Shown: positions 1 to 11,240 of the stretch, one piece after another
Position numbering within the stretch: the first letter of the stretch is position 1
Layout: every line of letters starts with the position of its first letter
Assembly (NCBI GenBank): GCA_963674475.2
Contig: CAXXFQ010000024.1
Location: 124,001-188,000 of the forward strand
Reading direction: 5' to 3'
DNA length: 64,000 bases
Source of the DNA: CAXXFQ01 sp963674475
Lineage (GTDB): Bacteria; Planctomycetota; Planctomycetia; Pirellulales; Thermoguttaceae
Translations under genes and position numbers: made by a program
The notes under the pieces: generated by a model
The model's database searches: none
The model's input: only the letters and a program-made list of their open reading frames with translations
What the model was told of the DNA's origin: nothing

Positions 1-57
1 TACCGGTTGGACCGTGGACGTTTTTGAGCCGTTTCAATTGAATTGCGGAAACGAGAG

Positions 58-91
58 GGGGAACCGATTTTGGCAGGTTCCCCTTTTTTTT
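58..91 (+). terminator. Rho-independent terminator of an upstream gene
   Basis: An 8-bp stem, GGGGAACC (58-65) against GGTTCCCC (76-83), is followed at once by a run of eight T. It would end transcription of a + strand gene that lies before the window. Confidence 0.8.
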
Positions 92-482
92 CGCGAAGGA
101 AGTGGCTCGGTCTCCTTGTTTTGCCTATATTGCTTTTCCGGGTTATTTTGAGGAAGGGGCCCGGTTGGGGTGGATGCTAATCGTCGCGAGGGCGGCTTGA
201 TCTAAATCGGTATTTTCGATACTTTAGAGGGGAGTGAAAAAGGGATTTGGATCTTTCCTCTTTTGCCCCCCTCGATTGAGTGGAACTCGGCCGCCTTTTC
301 CTCGTGCGAACCGATCGTTTCTCGTTCTCGGTTCATTCTTTCCAAGTCTATTTTTAGTAATGGGTTGGATTGATTCTGAATCCGGATTGTCGGAATCAGG
401 TAAGGCGTTTTGTGGAGGGCTGTTCGGGGAAGACGGTTCGAACGATCCGAGATATCTTTCCTAGGTTCTTCTTTGGTGCCCC
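92..482. other. Non-coding spacer before recJ
   Basis: No convincing gene is seen here. The open frames in this stretch have no recognisable features and partly run antisense to or into recJ in another frame. No clear promoter was identified. Confidence 0.5.
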
Positions 483-2264
483 ATGGCGAAACGCTGGCGT
501 ATTCGACCTCATGATTCCGACCGTATTGAAGCCTTGGCCCGGGCGGCCGGGGTCTCGTATGTCTTGGCCGAATTGCTCGTGGTGCGTGGTATTACCGAGC
601 CGGCGGCCATTTCGTCGTTTTTGGAGCCGAAACTTGTCTCGCTCCATGACCCGGGGCTGCTTCCCGGGTGTGAGGTGGCGGCCCAGCAGATTCACGAAGC
701 GATCAGGGCCGGGCGCCGGATTGTCATTTACGGCGATTACGACGTTGACGGGATCACCTCGACCTCGCTTTTGTGGCGGTGTTTCAAAATGCTCGGCGCC
801 GATGTCGGGTACTATATCCCCCTCCGGCAGGAGGAAGGGTACGGGTTGAATCTGGAGGCGGTTCGGAAGTTGGCTGCCGGCGAAGGGACCATTCGGCCCG
901 CGGAGATGATCGTGACGGTTGATTGTGGGATCAATAGCACGGCCGAAGCGGCTCTGGCGGCCGAGCTGGGGGTCGAGCTGATTGTGACCGACCATCACCA
1001 GCCGGGCGAGGTACTTCCACAGGCGTCGGCCGTGGTCCATCCGCGGTTGCCGGGGACGGACTATCCGTTTGGAGGGCTTGCCGGAGTTGGCGTCGCGTAT
1101 AAACTTGCCTGGGCGCTGTGCCAACACGCCAGTCAGGCGGTGCGGGTCGGCGAGCGGATGCGCCGTTTCCTCCTTGAGGCGACCGGGTTGGCGGCGATCG
1201 GGACGGTGGCCGACATGGTTCCGTTGGTCGACGAAAACCGGCCGCTGGTCACGTTCGGGCTGGAGAGTCTCAAAGCGCGTCCGATTTTGGGGATCGAAGC
1301 GTTGGCTCGAACGGCCAAAATCGACCACAAACACCATTACAAGGCCGAGGATGTCGGTTTCTCGCTGGGACCGCGGCTCAATGCGGCCGGACGGTTGGGA
1401 CAGGCCCGTTTGGCGGTCGAGTTATTGATTTCCGACGACCGGGACCGGGCCGACGAACTGGCCGTTTACATGGACAAACTCAACGCCGATCGTCAATCGC
1501 TCGAACGGCGGATGACCCTGGCGGCAAACAAACAGATCAAACACCGTTTCGACCCGGCCCAAGATGCGGCGATGGTGCTGGCCGACCCGAGCTGGAACCC
1601 GGGAGTGATCGGGATTGTCGCCGGACGGTTGGCGGAAAAGTACCATCGGCCGGTGATTATGGTCGCCTGTGACAAGGTTGGCACGCGTCCGGCGGTCGGT
1701 TCGGGCCGAAGCGTTCCGGGGTTGAATCTGGCCGACGCGCTGACAGCTTGCGAAAGTTATTTATTAGGTCACGGGGGACACGCGGCCGCCGCCGGGTTGC
1801 AGATCGACGAAGGGCGAATCGACGCTTTTCGCGAGGCGTTTTGCGACTACGTGGCTGCCAAACAGGCGGATGTCGATACGACGCCCGAACTGGTTATAGA
1901 CGGCGAAGCGCCGTTTAGCAGCTTGACGGCGCGAGCGGTTCGCGAGATCGAGCGGATGGCCCCGTTTGGTCAGGGGAACCCGCGACCGGTGCTTTGCACG
2001 ACCGACGTCCGGTTGGCCGAACCGCCGAAAAAGATCGGTTCGGGCGAACGGCACCTTTCCTTAAAATTGATTCAACACCAGACCACTTTCCGTGCCGTGG
2101 CCTTTGGCGGAGGCGAGTGGGCCGATGCTTTGGCCGCGCTTGACGGGCCGATCGACGTTGCCTTCCGGCCGGTGATCAACGATTTTCGGGGCAAACAGAA
2201 CGTCGAACTTCATTTGGTTGATTGGCAAACCCCGCAAGATCGTCTCGCGACCGGGGCGGCGTAG
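483..2264 (+). CDS. recJ: Single-stranded-DNA-specific exonuclease RecJ
   Basis: RecJ is the 5'-3' single-strand exonuclease of recombination and mismatch repair, a metal-dependent DHH-family phosphoesterase in the cytoplasm. The 593-residue product is of usual RecJ length. Motif I is DYDVDG at residues 85-90, VDCGI follows at 146-150, and the signature DHH is at 170-172. The DHHA1 domain motif GHGGHAAAAG lies near residue 429. The C-terminal third fits the OB-fold region of the family. The start is the ATG at 483. Only a weak ribosome site precedes it, as for many genes here. The next gene on the same strand is uvrA, 300 bp downstream, so two repair genes sit side by side; the repeats between them argue against one tight operon. 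Confidence 0.95.
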   Translation: MAKRWRIRPHDSDRIEALARAAGVSYVLAELLVVRGITEPAAISSFLEPKLVSLHDPGLLPGCEVAAQQIHEAIRAGRRIVIYGDYDVDGITSTSLLWRCFKMLGADVGYYIPLRQEEGYGLNLEAVRKLAAGEGTIRPAEMIVTVDCGINSTAEAALAAELGVELIVTDHHQPGEVLPQASAVVHPRLPGTDYPFGGLAGVGVAYKLAWALCQHASQAVRVGERMRRFLLEATGLAAIGTVADMVPLVDENRPLVTFGLESLKARPILGIEALARTAKIDHKHHYKAEDVGFSLGPRLNAAGRLGQARLAVELLISDDRDRADELAVYMDKLNADRQSLERRMTLAANKQIKHRFDPAQDAAMVLADPSWNPGVIGIVAGRLAEKYHRPVIMVACDKVGTRPAVGSGRSVPGLNLADALTACESYLLGHGGHAAAAGLQIDEGRIDAFREAFCDYVAAKQADVDTTPELVIDGEAPFSSLTARAVREIERMAPFGQGNPRPVLCTTDVRLAEPPKKIGSGERHLSLKLIQHQTTFRAVAFGGGEWADALAALDGPIDVAFRPVINDFRGKQNVELHLVDWQTPQDRLATGAA

Positions 2265-2309
2265 ACGAGACCTAATAGTTTCCTCCTGGAAAGAATTTGG
2301 GGGGATAGG

Positions 2310-2406
2310 AAGGAGCGACGGCCGGGGCCGTCGCCTGTGTTTATTAAATGAGGGGAAACATTTTGGAAATGGTTTCCCCTCATGCTCCCCTTCAAAAACT
2401 TTTTTG
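2310..2406 (+). repeat. Structured dispersed repeat, family 1, copy A
   Basis: This copy has a short hairpin (GCGACGG...CCGTCGC), then a long hairpin (ATGAGGGGAAAC...GTTTCCCCTCAT), then CAAAAACTTTTTTG. The same order and much of the same sequence recur at 37,822 and 41,244 on the same strand. It lies in the recJ-uvrA spacer, 45 bp after the recJ stop. Its hairpins could act as a terminator or RNA-processing element; that is inference. Confidence 0.7.
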
Positions 2407-2532
2407 TAGGTGCTACCGCACCGATAACATTTGCCCGCTCCCGTTGGTCGCTGGTATCGATATCAGCGACCAACGAAAGCGGGTTTGGTCCTTGGCGTGG
2501 TAACGCCAGTCCGGCTGCGGGTCCTACCCGCC
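2406..2532. repeat. Structured dispersed repeat, family 2, two copies head to head
   Basis: Positions 2406-2455 carry the element in reverse and 2461-2532 carry it forward. The shared core is GCGACCAACG(G/A)(G/A)AGCGGG. The two copies form a large inverted repeat centred on ATCGAT near 2459. The forward copy continues with a small hairpin (GGCGTGGTAACGCC). Two further forward copies lie at 43,403 and 43,520. Confidence 0.7.
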
Positions 2533-2564
2533 GATCTTGAGAAAGAGGCTATTACAAAGAATTT

Positions 2565-5500
2565 ATGACCGCATCGGATATCGTTATACAAGGGGCGCGA
2601 GAGCACAATCTTTCCGGCGTGAATCTCGTTTTGCCGCGAAATCAATTAATTTGTTTCACGGGAGTCAGTGGTTCGGGCAAAAGTTCGCTTGCCTTCGACA
2701 CGCTCTATGCCGAGGGACAACGTCGGTACGTCGAAAGCCTCTCGAGCTTCGCTCGGCAGTTCTTGGGACAGATGCCCAAACCGGAAGTCGACCGGATCGA
2801 AGGGCTCAGTCCGTCGATTTCGATTGCACAGAAGTCGACCGCCAACAATCCCCGCAGTACGGTCGGCACGATCACCGAGATCTACGACTTTCTCCGGGTG
2901 CTTTACGCGCGGGTCGGGACCGGACATTGCAGCAAGTGCGGGCGACCGATCACCGCGCAAACGCGCGACCAGATTACGCAGCAGATCCTCTCGTTGCCGG
3001 AAGGGACGAAGTGTTTGATCCTGGCGCCGGTGGTCCGCGGTCAAAAGGGGGAGCATCGTGACCGGTTCGCCGACCTGTTGAAACGGGGATTTGTTCGTGC
3101 GCGGGTGGACGGGGAGGTGGTCCGGCTGACCGACGACGTTCAATTGGACCGTCAGCGACGTCACACGATCGAGGTGGTGGTTGACCGGTTGTCGATTCGG
3201 TCGAATATCCGGGTGCGTCTGGCCGAGGCGATCGAATTGGCCTTGAAGGTCGGCGACGGCAATCTGGTGGTCGCCCATTCCGACGATGATCCGACCGATT
3301 CGAAGACCAAGGACTGGGCCTTGTCGTCGCGTTATGCGTGCACGCACTGCCAAATCAGCTTCGAGCCGCCCACGCCGCAGATGTTCAGCTTCAACAGTCC
3401 ACGGGGGATGTGTCCCTCGTGCGACGGGCTGGGCGAAATCTATAGTTTCGACCCCGAAACGCTCATCGACGATCCGACGAAATCGTTCCAGCAAGGTTGT
3501 TTTGTTCTGATCGGGCGGTGGCGCGACCTGGGGCGTTGGAAGCGGCATATCTATCGTGGCGTGGCCGAGACGCTCGAGCGTCACTACGGGCTCGAGTCGG
3601 GCGCGGTACTGGAGACCTCTTGGGAGGAGCTTGACCCGAGGGTCCGGCACGACCTGCTCTACGGCACCGGCGACATGCACATCACCTACACCTGGCGGGC
3701 CGGGCCCAGCGGTCGGAAATGGGGCGGGACATTCGACGGGATCGTTCCGAATCTGCTGTCGCAATACAAAAACAGTCGCAACCGGATGCAGCGGCGTTTT
3801 CTCGAAAAATTCATGCGGGTGGTCGAGTGCGCCGAGTGTGGCGGAGCCCGATTGAATCGGCAGGCGCGCGCCGTGACCCTCACGACGCGTCACCCGAGAT
3901 TTGACGGCGTGGCCGCGCGGACACTTCCGGAAATCTGTGAGTTGGCGATCGACGAGACACGGGACTTTTTCAGCGACTTGGAGCTCGACCAGACCGGCCA
4001 GGCGATCGCGGTCGAGGCGCTGAAGGAAATTTGCGGCCGGCTTCACTTTTTGACCGACGTCGGGCTCGATTATTTGACGATTGGCCGGACCGCCCCTACC
4101 CTTTCCGGCGGCGAGATGCAGCGGATTCGGCTGGCCAGTCAGATCGGCTGCGGGCTGGTCGGGGTGCTTTACATCTTGGACGAGCCGTCGATCGGGTTGC
4201 ATCCGCGCGACAACGACCGGTTGCTGGGGACGCTCATGCGGCTTCGCGATCAGGGGAACACGGTCCTGGTGGTCGAGCATGACGAGGACACGATGCGTGC
4301 GGCCGACCGGATTGTCGATTTCGGTCCCGGACCGGGCGTGCGAGGCGGGCATGTGGTGGCGGAAGGCCCGGTCGACGTTTTGGCCAAAAACCCCGACAGT
4401 TTGACCGGCGCGTTTTTATCCGGGCGACGCCAGATTCCGGTGCCCGAAAAGCGGCGACCGATCGGCACGCGTCGTTTGGTGGTCGAAAAGGCGACGCATC
4501 ACAACTTGAAGGGGGTCGACATCGAGATTCCGCTCGGGGCGTTTGTCTGCGTGACGGGGGTTTCCGGGTCGGGTAAGAGTTCGTTGGTCACCGATATCCT
4601 GGTCGAGACGCTCAGACGCGATCTCAACGGAGGAAAAGGGACGCCGGGGGCCCACGAGGCGATTTTGGGGCTGGAGCATCTGGACAAGATGATCGCCATC
4701 GACCAGTCGCCGATCGGGCGGACGCCGCGAAGCAATCCGGGGACGTATATCAAGTTGTTCGATGAGATCCGAAAGCTTTACGCCCAGTTGCCCCAATCGA
4801 AGGCGTTCGGTTACAAGCCGGGCCGATTCAGCTTCAACGTGGCCGGCGGGCGGTGCGAGGCGTGCGAGGGGAACGGGGCGACTCGACTCGAGATGGATTT
4901 TCTGGCCGATATCTGGGTCACCTGTCCGGTCTGCAAAGGACACCGGTTCAACCGCGAGACGCTTCAGGTCCAGTACAAGGGGAAATCGATCGCTCAGGTC
5001 TTGGAGATGGACGTTCAAGAGGCCTTGGAGCATTTCGAAAATATCCCGAAGGTTCGCGACAAGCTCCAGACTTTGCACGATGTGGGGCTGGACTATATGA
5101 AAATCGGCCAGGCCTCCCCTACCCTTTCCGGCGGCGAGGCCCAGCGGATTAAACTGGCCCGCGAACTGGTCAAAAAGAGCACCGGCAGCACGTTTTACAC
5201 GCTCGACGAGCCGACGACCGGCTTGCATTTTGCCGATATCGAAATGCTTTTGAAGGTGTTGCACAATTTTGCCGACGCCGGGAATACCGTGTTGGTCGTC
5301 GAGCATAACCTCGAGGTGATCAAGACGGCCGACTGGGTCATCGACCTTGGGCCCGAAGGGGGCGCCGAAGGGGGACGGATCGTCGTGGCTGGGACGCCCG
5401 AAGAAGTGGCGGCGTGCGAGGATTCGTATACCGGGCGAGCGCTGCGGGAGGTCTTGGATCATAAAGCGAAAAAACAGGCCGCTTCGTCGAAGAAGCGAAA

Positions 5501-8500
5501 AGCGAAAAAGGGGACCATGCCCGGGGCACGGTTAGCCAACTCGATCAAGGTTCGTGGCGCCGCGCAACATAACCTCAAAGGGGTCCATGTCGAGATTCCG
5601 CGTGACCAGATGACGGTCTGTTGCGGGATGAGCGGGTCGGGAAAAACCTCGCTGGCGATGGATACGATCTACGCCGAGGGACAGCGGCGTTATGTCGAAA
5701 GTCTCAATTCGTACGCCCGGCAGTTCGTCGGTCAGATGCAGAAGCCGAAGTTCGACTCGATCGAAGGGCTTTCTCCGGCGGTGGCGATCGAGCAGAAACG
5801 GATCGGCAGTTCGCCTCGTAGTACGGTCGGGACCGTCACCGAGATTTACGACTATCTGCGAATCCTGATGGCACGCCTCGGCGAGCCGTATTGTCCCGAC
5901 TGTCAGGTTCCGATCGGGACCCAATCGGCCGACGAGATCATCGGCAAGATCCTTTCGCTCCGCAAGGGGTCGAAGATTCTCGTGACCGCGCCGATCGAGC
6001 TTCAAGGGACCGAAACGTACGAGCGGATGTTCGACCAGTTACGGGCCTCCGGTTACGCGCGGGTCCGGATCGACGGGCGGACCGTTTCGATCGACGAGGC
6101 ACCGATCTTGGACCGTCGCCGTAAGCATCTGGTCGAGGTGGTCGTCGATCGACTGGAAATCACGCAAGACGTTCGTAGCCGGTTGGCCGATAGTGTCGAG
6201 ACGGCCCTTTCGTTGGGGCAAGGGGTTTTGCGTGTGGTCCACCGGTTGCAAAAGGTCGACGAGCCCGAGTGGAAGGTCGACAAGCACAGTCAGCACTTTG
6301 CCTGCGACCGATGTGGGCGGAGTTTCGAGCCGCTTTCGCCGCACCATTTTTCGTTCAACAGTTCGTTGGGCTGGTGCCCGGCTTGTGAGGGCTTGGGAAC
6401 CCAGATCGGGGCGAACCCGGCCGCGTTGTTGCGTGATACCCGGTTGACGTTGGTCGAAGGGGCGATCGACCTTTGGCCCCGCGTTGACAGTCGGTATTTC
6501 CGGCCGATGCTCGACGCGTTTGGTCGAGGGTCCGGCGTGCCAATCGACGTGCCGTTCGATCAGTTGGGTGCGCGGCACCGACGGGCCCTTTTGCACGGGA
6601 CGGGTGACCGGTGGTTCGAGGTGACCGATCCGGCCGACTCGGGGCGGCTTTGCTTCCGGTTCCAGTACAAAGGGCTTTTCCCGACGCTCGATGAGGCGAG
6701 TCGTACTTCGCCCCGGTTCCGCAATCGACTTGAGGAATTCGTCGACGAGGTCGAGTGTTCCGAGTGTGGCGGAAGTCGACTTCGGGACGACGCGGCCGCG
6801 GTCCGGTTGCGCGGCGAGACGATCGATGAGCTTTGCCGAAAACCGCTCGGGGCGTTGCTTACGCAGTTCAAGGCGTGGAAGCCGGACAAGACCGAAAAAC
6901 AGATCGCCGGGGACCTGATCCGCGAAGTGGTCAATCGGCTCAAGTTCCTCGTCGATGTCGGATTGGACTACGTGACCGTGGGTCGGACCGCGCCGACGCT
7001 CTCCGGCGGCGAGATGCAACGGATTCGGTTGGCGGCCCAAATCGGCAGCGGCCTTTGCGGCGTGCTTTATGTGCTCGACGAACCGACGATCGGGTTGCAT
7101 CCGCGCGACAACCGACGGTTGTTGAAATCGCTCGGCGCGCTGCGGGACCTAGGCAATACGCTTTTGTTGGTCGAACATGATCGGGAGGTCCTTTGCGGCG
7201 CCGATCAGTTGTTGGATTTTTGGTCCCAAGGCGGGGAAAAAAACGGTGGTTTGATCGTTGCTCGCGGGACCCCCGACGAATTAATGCGTCGCCGGAATTC
7301 GGTGACCGGTCCGTATTTGGACGGGCGCAAGGCGATTCCGATCCCGACCAATCGACGGATCGATGCGGTGGGCGAGGTGGGCAAAAAAGCGATTCGTCCG
7401 GTGCCGCCGGGTGAAGGTTGGCTCGAGGTGCGTGGGGCCCGGCATCATAATCTCAAAAACGTCGACGTGGCGTTCCCGTTGGGGACGTTCACGGTTGTCT
7501 CGGGCGTCAGTGGCAGCGGCAAGAGTTCGCTGGTCAACGAGATCCTTCACACCGAACTGGCGCGGACGCTTCATCGGGCCAAAGGGGTGGCCGGCGCGCA
7601 CGACGCGATTTTCGGCCTACAGTGGGTCAACAAGGTGATCCGCGTGACGCAACAGGCGCTGGGCCAGACGCCGACGAGCAACCCGGCGACTTATACCGGG
7701 GGTGTTCGATTTGATTCGGACCCTGTTTGCCCAACTGCCCGAGGCGAAGTTGCGCGGTTACACGGCCCGGCGATTCAGTTTCAACGTGCCGGGCGGTCGT
7801 TGTGGAAAAGTGCGAAGGGAACGGGCAGCTAAAAATCGAGATGCACTTTTTGCCCGATGTCTGGGTCGAGTGCGACGCATGCGGCGGAACCCGATACGAT
7901 GCCGAAACGCTTTCGGTAAAATACCACGGCCACTCGATCGCCGACGTGCTGAACCTTTCCTGCGGCGAGGCGGTCCAGTTGTTCCAAAATATCCCGAAAA
8001 TCCGACGGGTGTTGCAGACCCTCTGCGATGTGGGACTCGACTATGTGACCCTCGGTCAACCGGCGCCGACCCTTTCCGGAGGCGAGGCCCAACGGGTCAA
8101 ACTGGCCGCCGAACTGGCCCGGGCCCGATACGGGCAAGACCCTTTATCTGTTGGACGAGCCGACGACCGGTTTACATTTCGAAGACCTTCAAAAACTATT
8201 GGAAGTTCTCAACCGGTTGGTCGACCTGGGCAATACCGTGGTGGTGATCGAGCATAATCTCGACGTGATCAAAGCGGCCGACTGGGTGATCGACTTGGGG
8301 CCCGAGGCGGGAGACGATGGCGGGTATGTTGTCGCTGCCGGGACGCCCGAAGATCTGGTCCGTCATGCCCGGGCGTGGAAGTCGAATTCGAACCATTCCC
8401 GGCTTCGTACTCATACCGGCGAAGCGCTCGTGCCGGCTCTCGAAGCGGGTCCGTATGAAGAGCGGAAGGTCTACGATTTTTCGCAGGAAGAAACGCTGCA

Positions 8501-9476
8501 AGACGGAGATGAGGATATCATCGAAGTCGGGCGAACGATTCAGATGCCGTGGGAGGCGGACGGACCGCGTTGGCATACCCAAGACCGGACGGCGCGCAAC
8601 GGGAACCCGTGCCAGTGGGACGGTCGGATTTTGGCCGAGGTGGCCGAGCGGATCGAGGCGTCGGAGCTTTTCGGCCCGATCGACTGGTCCCAGCGGACCG
8701 TGGTCGAGGTTCGTGGACAGACGAAATCGCACGGGTGGTTCTTCCACGCGATCACGGGTGAGGAATGGCTTTTGAAGATGAAGTTCCGCACTGCCAAGCG
8801 GACCTTTCAGTCGGACGAACTGATGACGCGGCTGGGACTGAAGCCGCTGAACGACATGCCCGATTTGCCGCTTTACGGTTCGCAAAACCGGACAAAGGTT
8901 CGTTCGCTTAGTGGGCCGTTCCAAGAGGTGGAGTTGAGGGTTCATGGTTTCGACGAGATCGACCACGACGATTTTTGGCAGTTTTTGGATGAGGCGATCG
9001 CCGGGTTCGGCTGTTTTGTCGATCGGGCCGAGACGAAGCCGGGCGACTTGATGCCGTGGCGTGTTATGGGCGAGAAGTGGCACCTTTCGCGCAAGGGTTT
9101 TCCGATCAGAAAGCCTCCGAAATGGGATGAGCAATTGCTCCAGAAAATCTGCGATATGATTCGGAAGACGGCGCCCGACGGGGAATTTCAGTGGAACAAC
9201 AAAGCGTCCGTCGCGTTTCGGGTGCCGGGGATCGAGCATCCGTGGGTCTCGCTTTTCACGAAGCAGACGGACGACCTTTCGTTGTTCGTCAACGGTCCGA
9301 AGGGCCAGATACCGCTTGGACGTGTTCTGGAACTGGGCCGTGAACAAGAGATCGTTCCCCGGACCGGCTACGACGCGATTCGGCTGCGATTCTGTGACAT
9401 GGCCGATCTCAATACGCGTTCGCTCGGAAAATTCTTGCGAGAACATCTTCAAACGACACGCGACGGTCAAGGGTGA
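2565..9476 (+). CDS. uvrA: Tandem double-length excinuclease ABC subunit A with three single-base frameshifts
   Basis: UvrA is the damage-sensing ABC ATPase of nucleotide excision repair. This gene encodes two UvrA units in tandem plus an extension. Unit 1 has Walker A motifs near residues 33-40 and 665-673 and LSGGE signatures near 513 and 853. Unit 2 has Walker A near 1021 and 1646 and LSGGE near 1479 and 1835. The zinc-binding CxxC pairs are present in both units. After about 8,400 comes an extension of some 360 residues that I do not recognise. The frame breaks three times: an extra G in the run 7698-7702, one at 7804-7805 and one at 8132-8134. Together they restore the original frame, giving about 2,302 residues if corrected. 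All lie inside a conserved region, so sequence error is as likely as decay. Double UvrA proteins are, from memory, known in Planctomycetota. Confidence 0.9.
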
Positions 9477-9845
9477 GCGTCGCGTGTTTCTCGTTTTCGA
9501 GTGAGGGGAGAGAATCGGTCCTTCGCCCGATGCCGTTGCGAATTGCCTAAATTAAACGGTTTGCCGTGCCGTCTTTTCCCCTAGACCTTTCCTGATAGGT
9601 CAGTTTTTCCTATCCGAATCCTCCTCCCGCCTGCCGCACTTTAACCGGGGAATTTCGTTAAGAATCGCTTGCCATTTCTTCGGAGGCGTGTACTTTTAAT
9701 TGGCCGATTACGCGATCGGTCTGGAAAAAATGACGCCTGTTATGGCCTCGCGTTTAATAAGAGAGAAGAATCGATAAAACGGTTTCGTTTTTCGTGAGCC
9801 GTTTTTTCTTCCCAATCAGGAAACCCAAGTCGAAGGAGATTCGTG
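9477..9845. other. Spacer with ribosome-binding site for the next gene
   Basis: This 369-bp stretch has no supported gene. An AAGGAG at 9833-9838 lies 7 bases before the ATG at 9846 and fixes the start of the next gene. No confident promoter hexamers were found. Confidence 0.5.
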
Positions 9846-10967
9846 ATGGCAAGGATCCCGGCTGCCATCTCCGTGGTCGTTATTACGGCCATCGCGATCG
9901 GAATCAATATCGCCCGGTTTCCCGTGGTTTGGGAAATGGCCGGAAACGTTTCCCAAAATGTGGAATCGACCTCGGCCGCCTCGACTGAAATGGTCAAGAA
10001 GGAATCGACCGACTCGTTTTCTTCGACGGAAAAATCAGTTGATACCGGCGAGCAGAGGAGCACGTCGCCGAAGAGGAAAAAGAAATCAAACGCGTTTCTG
10101 TTGGGCGGGCTTTCTGAATATGCCGCCCCGAAGGTTGACGATTTTATTCCTGTCGAAGATTCGCATCCTGAGTCGTCACCCCAGTTGACGCGAAAAGAAG
10201 CCTTCGAAGTCAATGCCGAGGGGATCATTACGGTGCCACTTCAAAAAACCGATTCCGCGATTTCTCTGCCGTGTGATTCCGGAGACGGGCAGATGGCCGT
10301 TTCTTCGATTTTGCTTCAAGAGGAAACGTTGGACGAGCCGTGCGACAACCGACTTGGTACCCAATCGGTGAACCACGACTCGCTCGCTTCGGAAGAGACG
10401 ACTTCCGACGAACCGACGGTTCCTTACACGCCAGTCGAGGTCGAACCGGAAACCACGGTTCAGGCCGTTTTGCCCCAGGAAAGTTGGTCACCGGCCTGTT
10501 TTCCTGAATCGGAAGTCGGGCAAGTTTCTCCCGATCGAGCGGAAAAAAATCTGGTACCGATGGTGAGCCTCGATGCCGAATCGGGCCCGACAGTTTCCTA
10601 TTCGGACCCGTACCCGGAGGAGAGCCGTTTGCCCGGTCAATCGGCCACGGCTTTGAATATCGCTTCCCAATTACCCTGTCCCGCGCCGACGTTTATTTTC
10701 TCATGTCCCATGATTGCCGAAAAGTCGGACATTCTGAAGTGGCGTGTTTCCAAGCCGCTGGTGGCAATTCAGTCGGAAGAAAAGTCCAGCGGCTCGGCCA
10801 AACGGCAGACACGGTATATGGTCGTCAAGCCGAAGGACAAAACCGGCTCATCGGCCGAAAAGTCGGCCAAGGTCCTGTCGCAACCGGCAACGCAATCGAC
10901 TAAATCTTTGTCCTCCGATGACGCGAAGGTCAGGCGTCTTCCCCCGGTCGAATCAGTCGACCAGTAG
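9846..10967 (+). CDS. Ser/Glu/Pro-rich protein with one N-terminal membrane helix, unknown function
   Basis: The function is not recognised. The 373-residue product starts with a hydrophobic segment (about residues 3-30) that should be a signal anchor. The rest is a long low-complexity region rich in Ser, Glu, Pro and Thr. It has no visible catalytic motif. A Lys/Arg-rich patch (KRKKKS) lies near residue 80. The C-terminal 60 residues are basic and Ser/Lys-rich. The ATG at 9846 is preferred over the GTG three bases earlier because AAGGAG sits 7 bases before it. The gene stands alone between uvrA and the MATE transporter. A tethering or envelope role is possible, but nothing in the sequence shows it. 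Confidence 0.65.
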   Translation: MARIPAAISVVVITAIAIGINIARFPVVWEMAGNVSQNVESTSAASTEMVKKESTDSFSSTEKSVDTGEQRSTSPKRKKKSNAFLLGGLSEYAAPKVDDFIPVEDSHPESSPQLTRKEAFEVNAEGIITVPLQKTDSAISLPCDSGDGQMAVSSILLQEETLDEPCDNRLGTQSVNHDSLASEETTSDEPTVPYTPVEVEPETTVQAVLPQESWSPACFPESEVGQVSPDRAEKNLVPMVSLDAESGPTVSYSDPYPEESRLPGQSATALNIASQLPCPAPTFIFSCPMIAEKSDILKWRVSKPLVAIQSEEKSSGSAKRQTRYMVVKPKDKTGSSAEKSAKVLSQPATQSTKSLSSDDAKVRRLPPVESVDQ

Positions 10968-11240
10968 GAAACCCGATCCGAAGGAAAAAGGTCCCGTTTC
11001 CTCTTTTTTGTTCGACAGTGGAGCTTTTCTCGAAGCGAGTGGGGAAAGCGTCGAAATTTCTCCGGTTTTGACTTGTGGAAGACCCGGCTAGGCTACTAAA
11101 ATGGGGAACTCTCATAAACTCCCCTGCCAAGGCCCGAATTGGCCGAACCTTTGATGAGGGGTTTTGGTCTGTTTTTCTTATTCGGGATTGCCCTCCCTTT
11201 CCGCGATCCTTTTTCTTTTTGTCCTTATGAGTCGGATTCA

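Noticed and set aside
2646..4352. 568-codon open frame on the - strand opposite uvrA (and similar long antisense frames opposite uvrA units and the Hsp70-like gene)
   Set aside because: High GC and the codon bias of the real gene leave the opposite frame open. The translated sequence is Arg/Pro/His-rich with no recognisable motif, and the + strand gene is certain.
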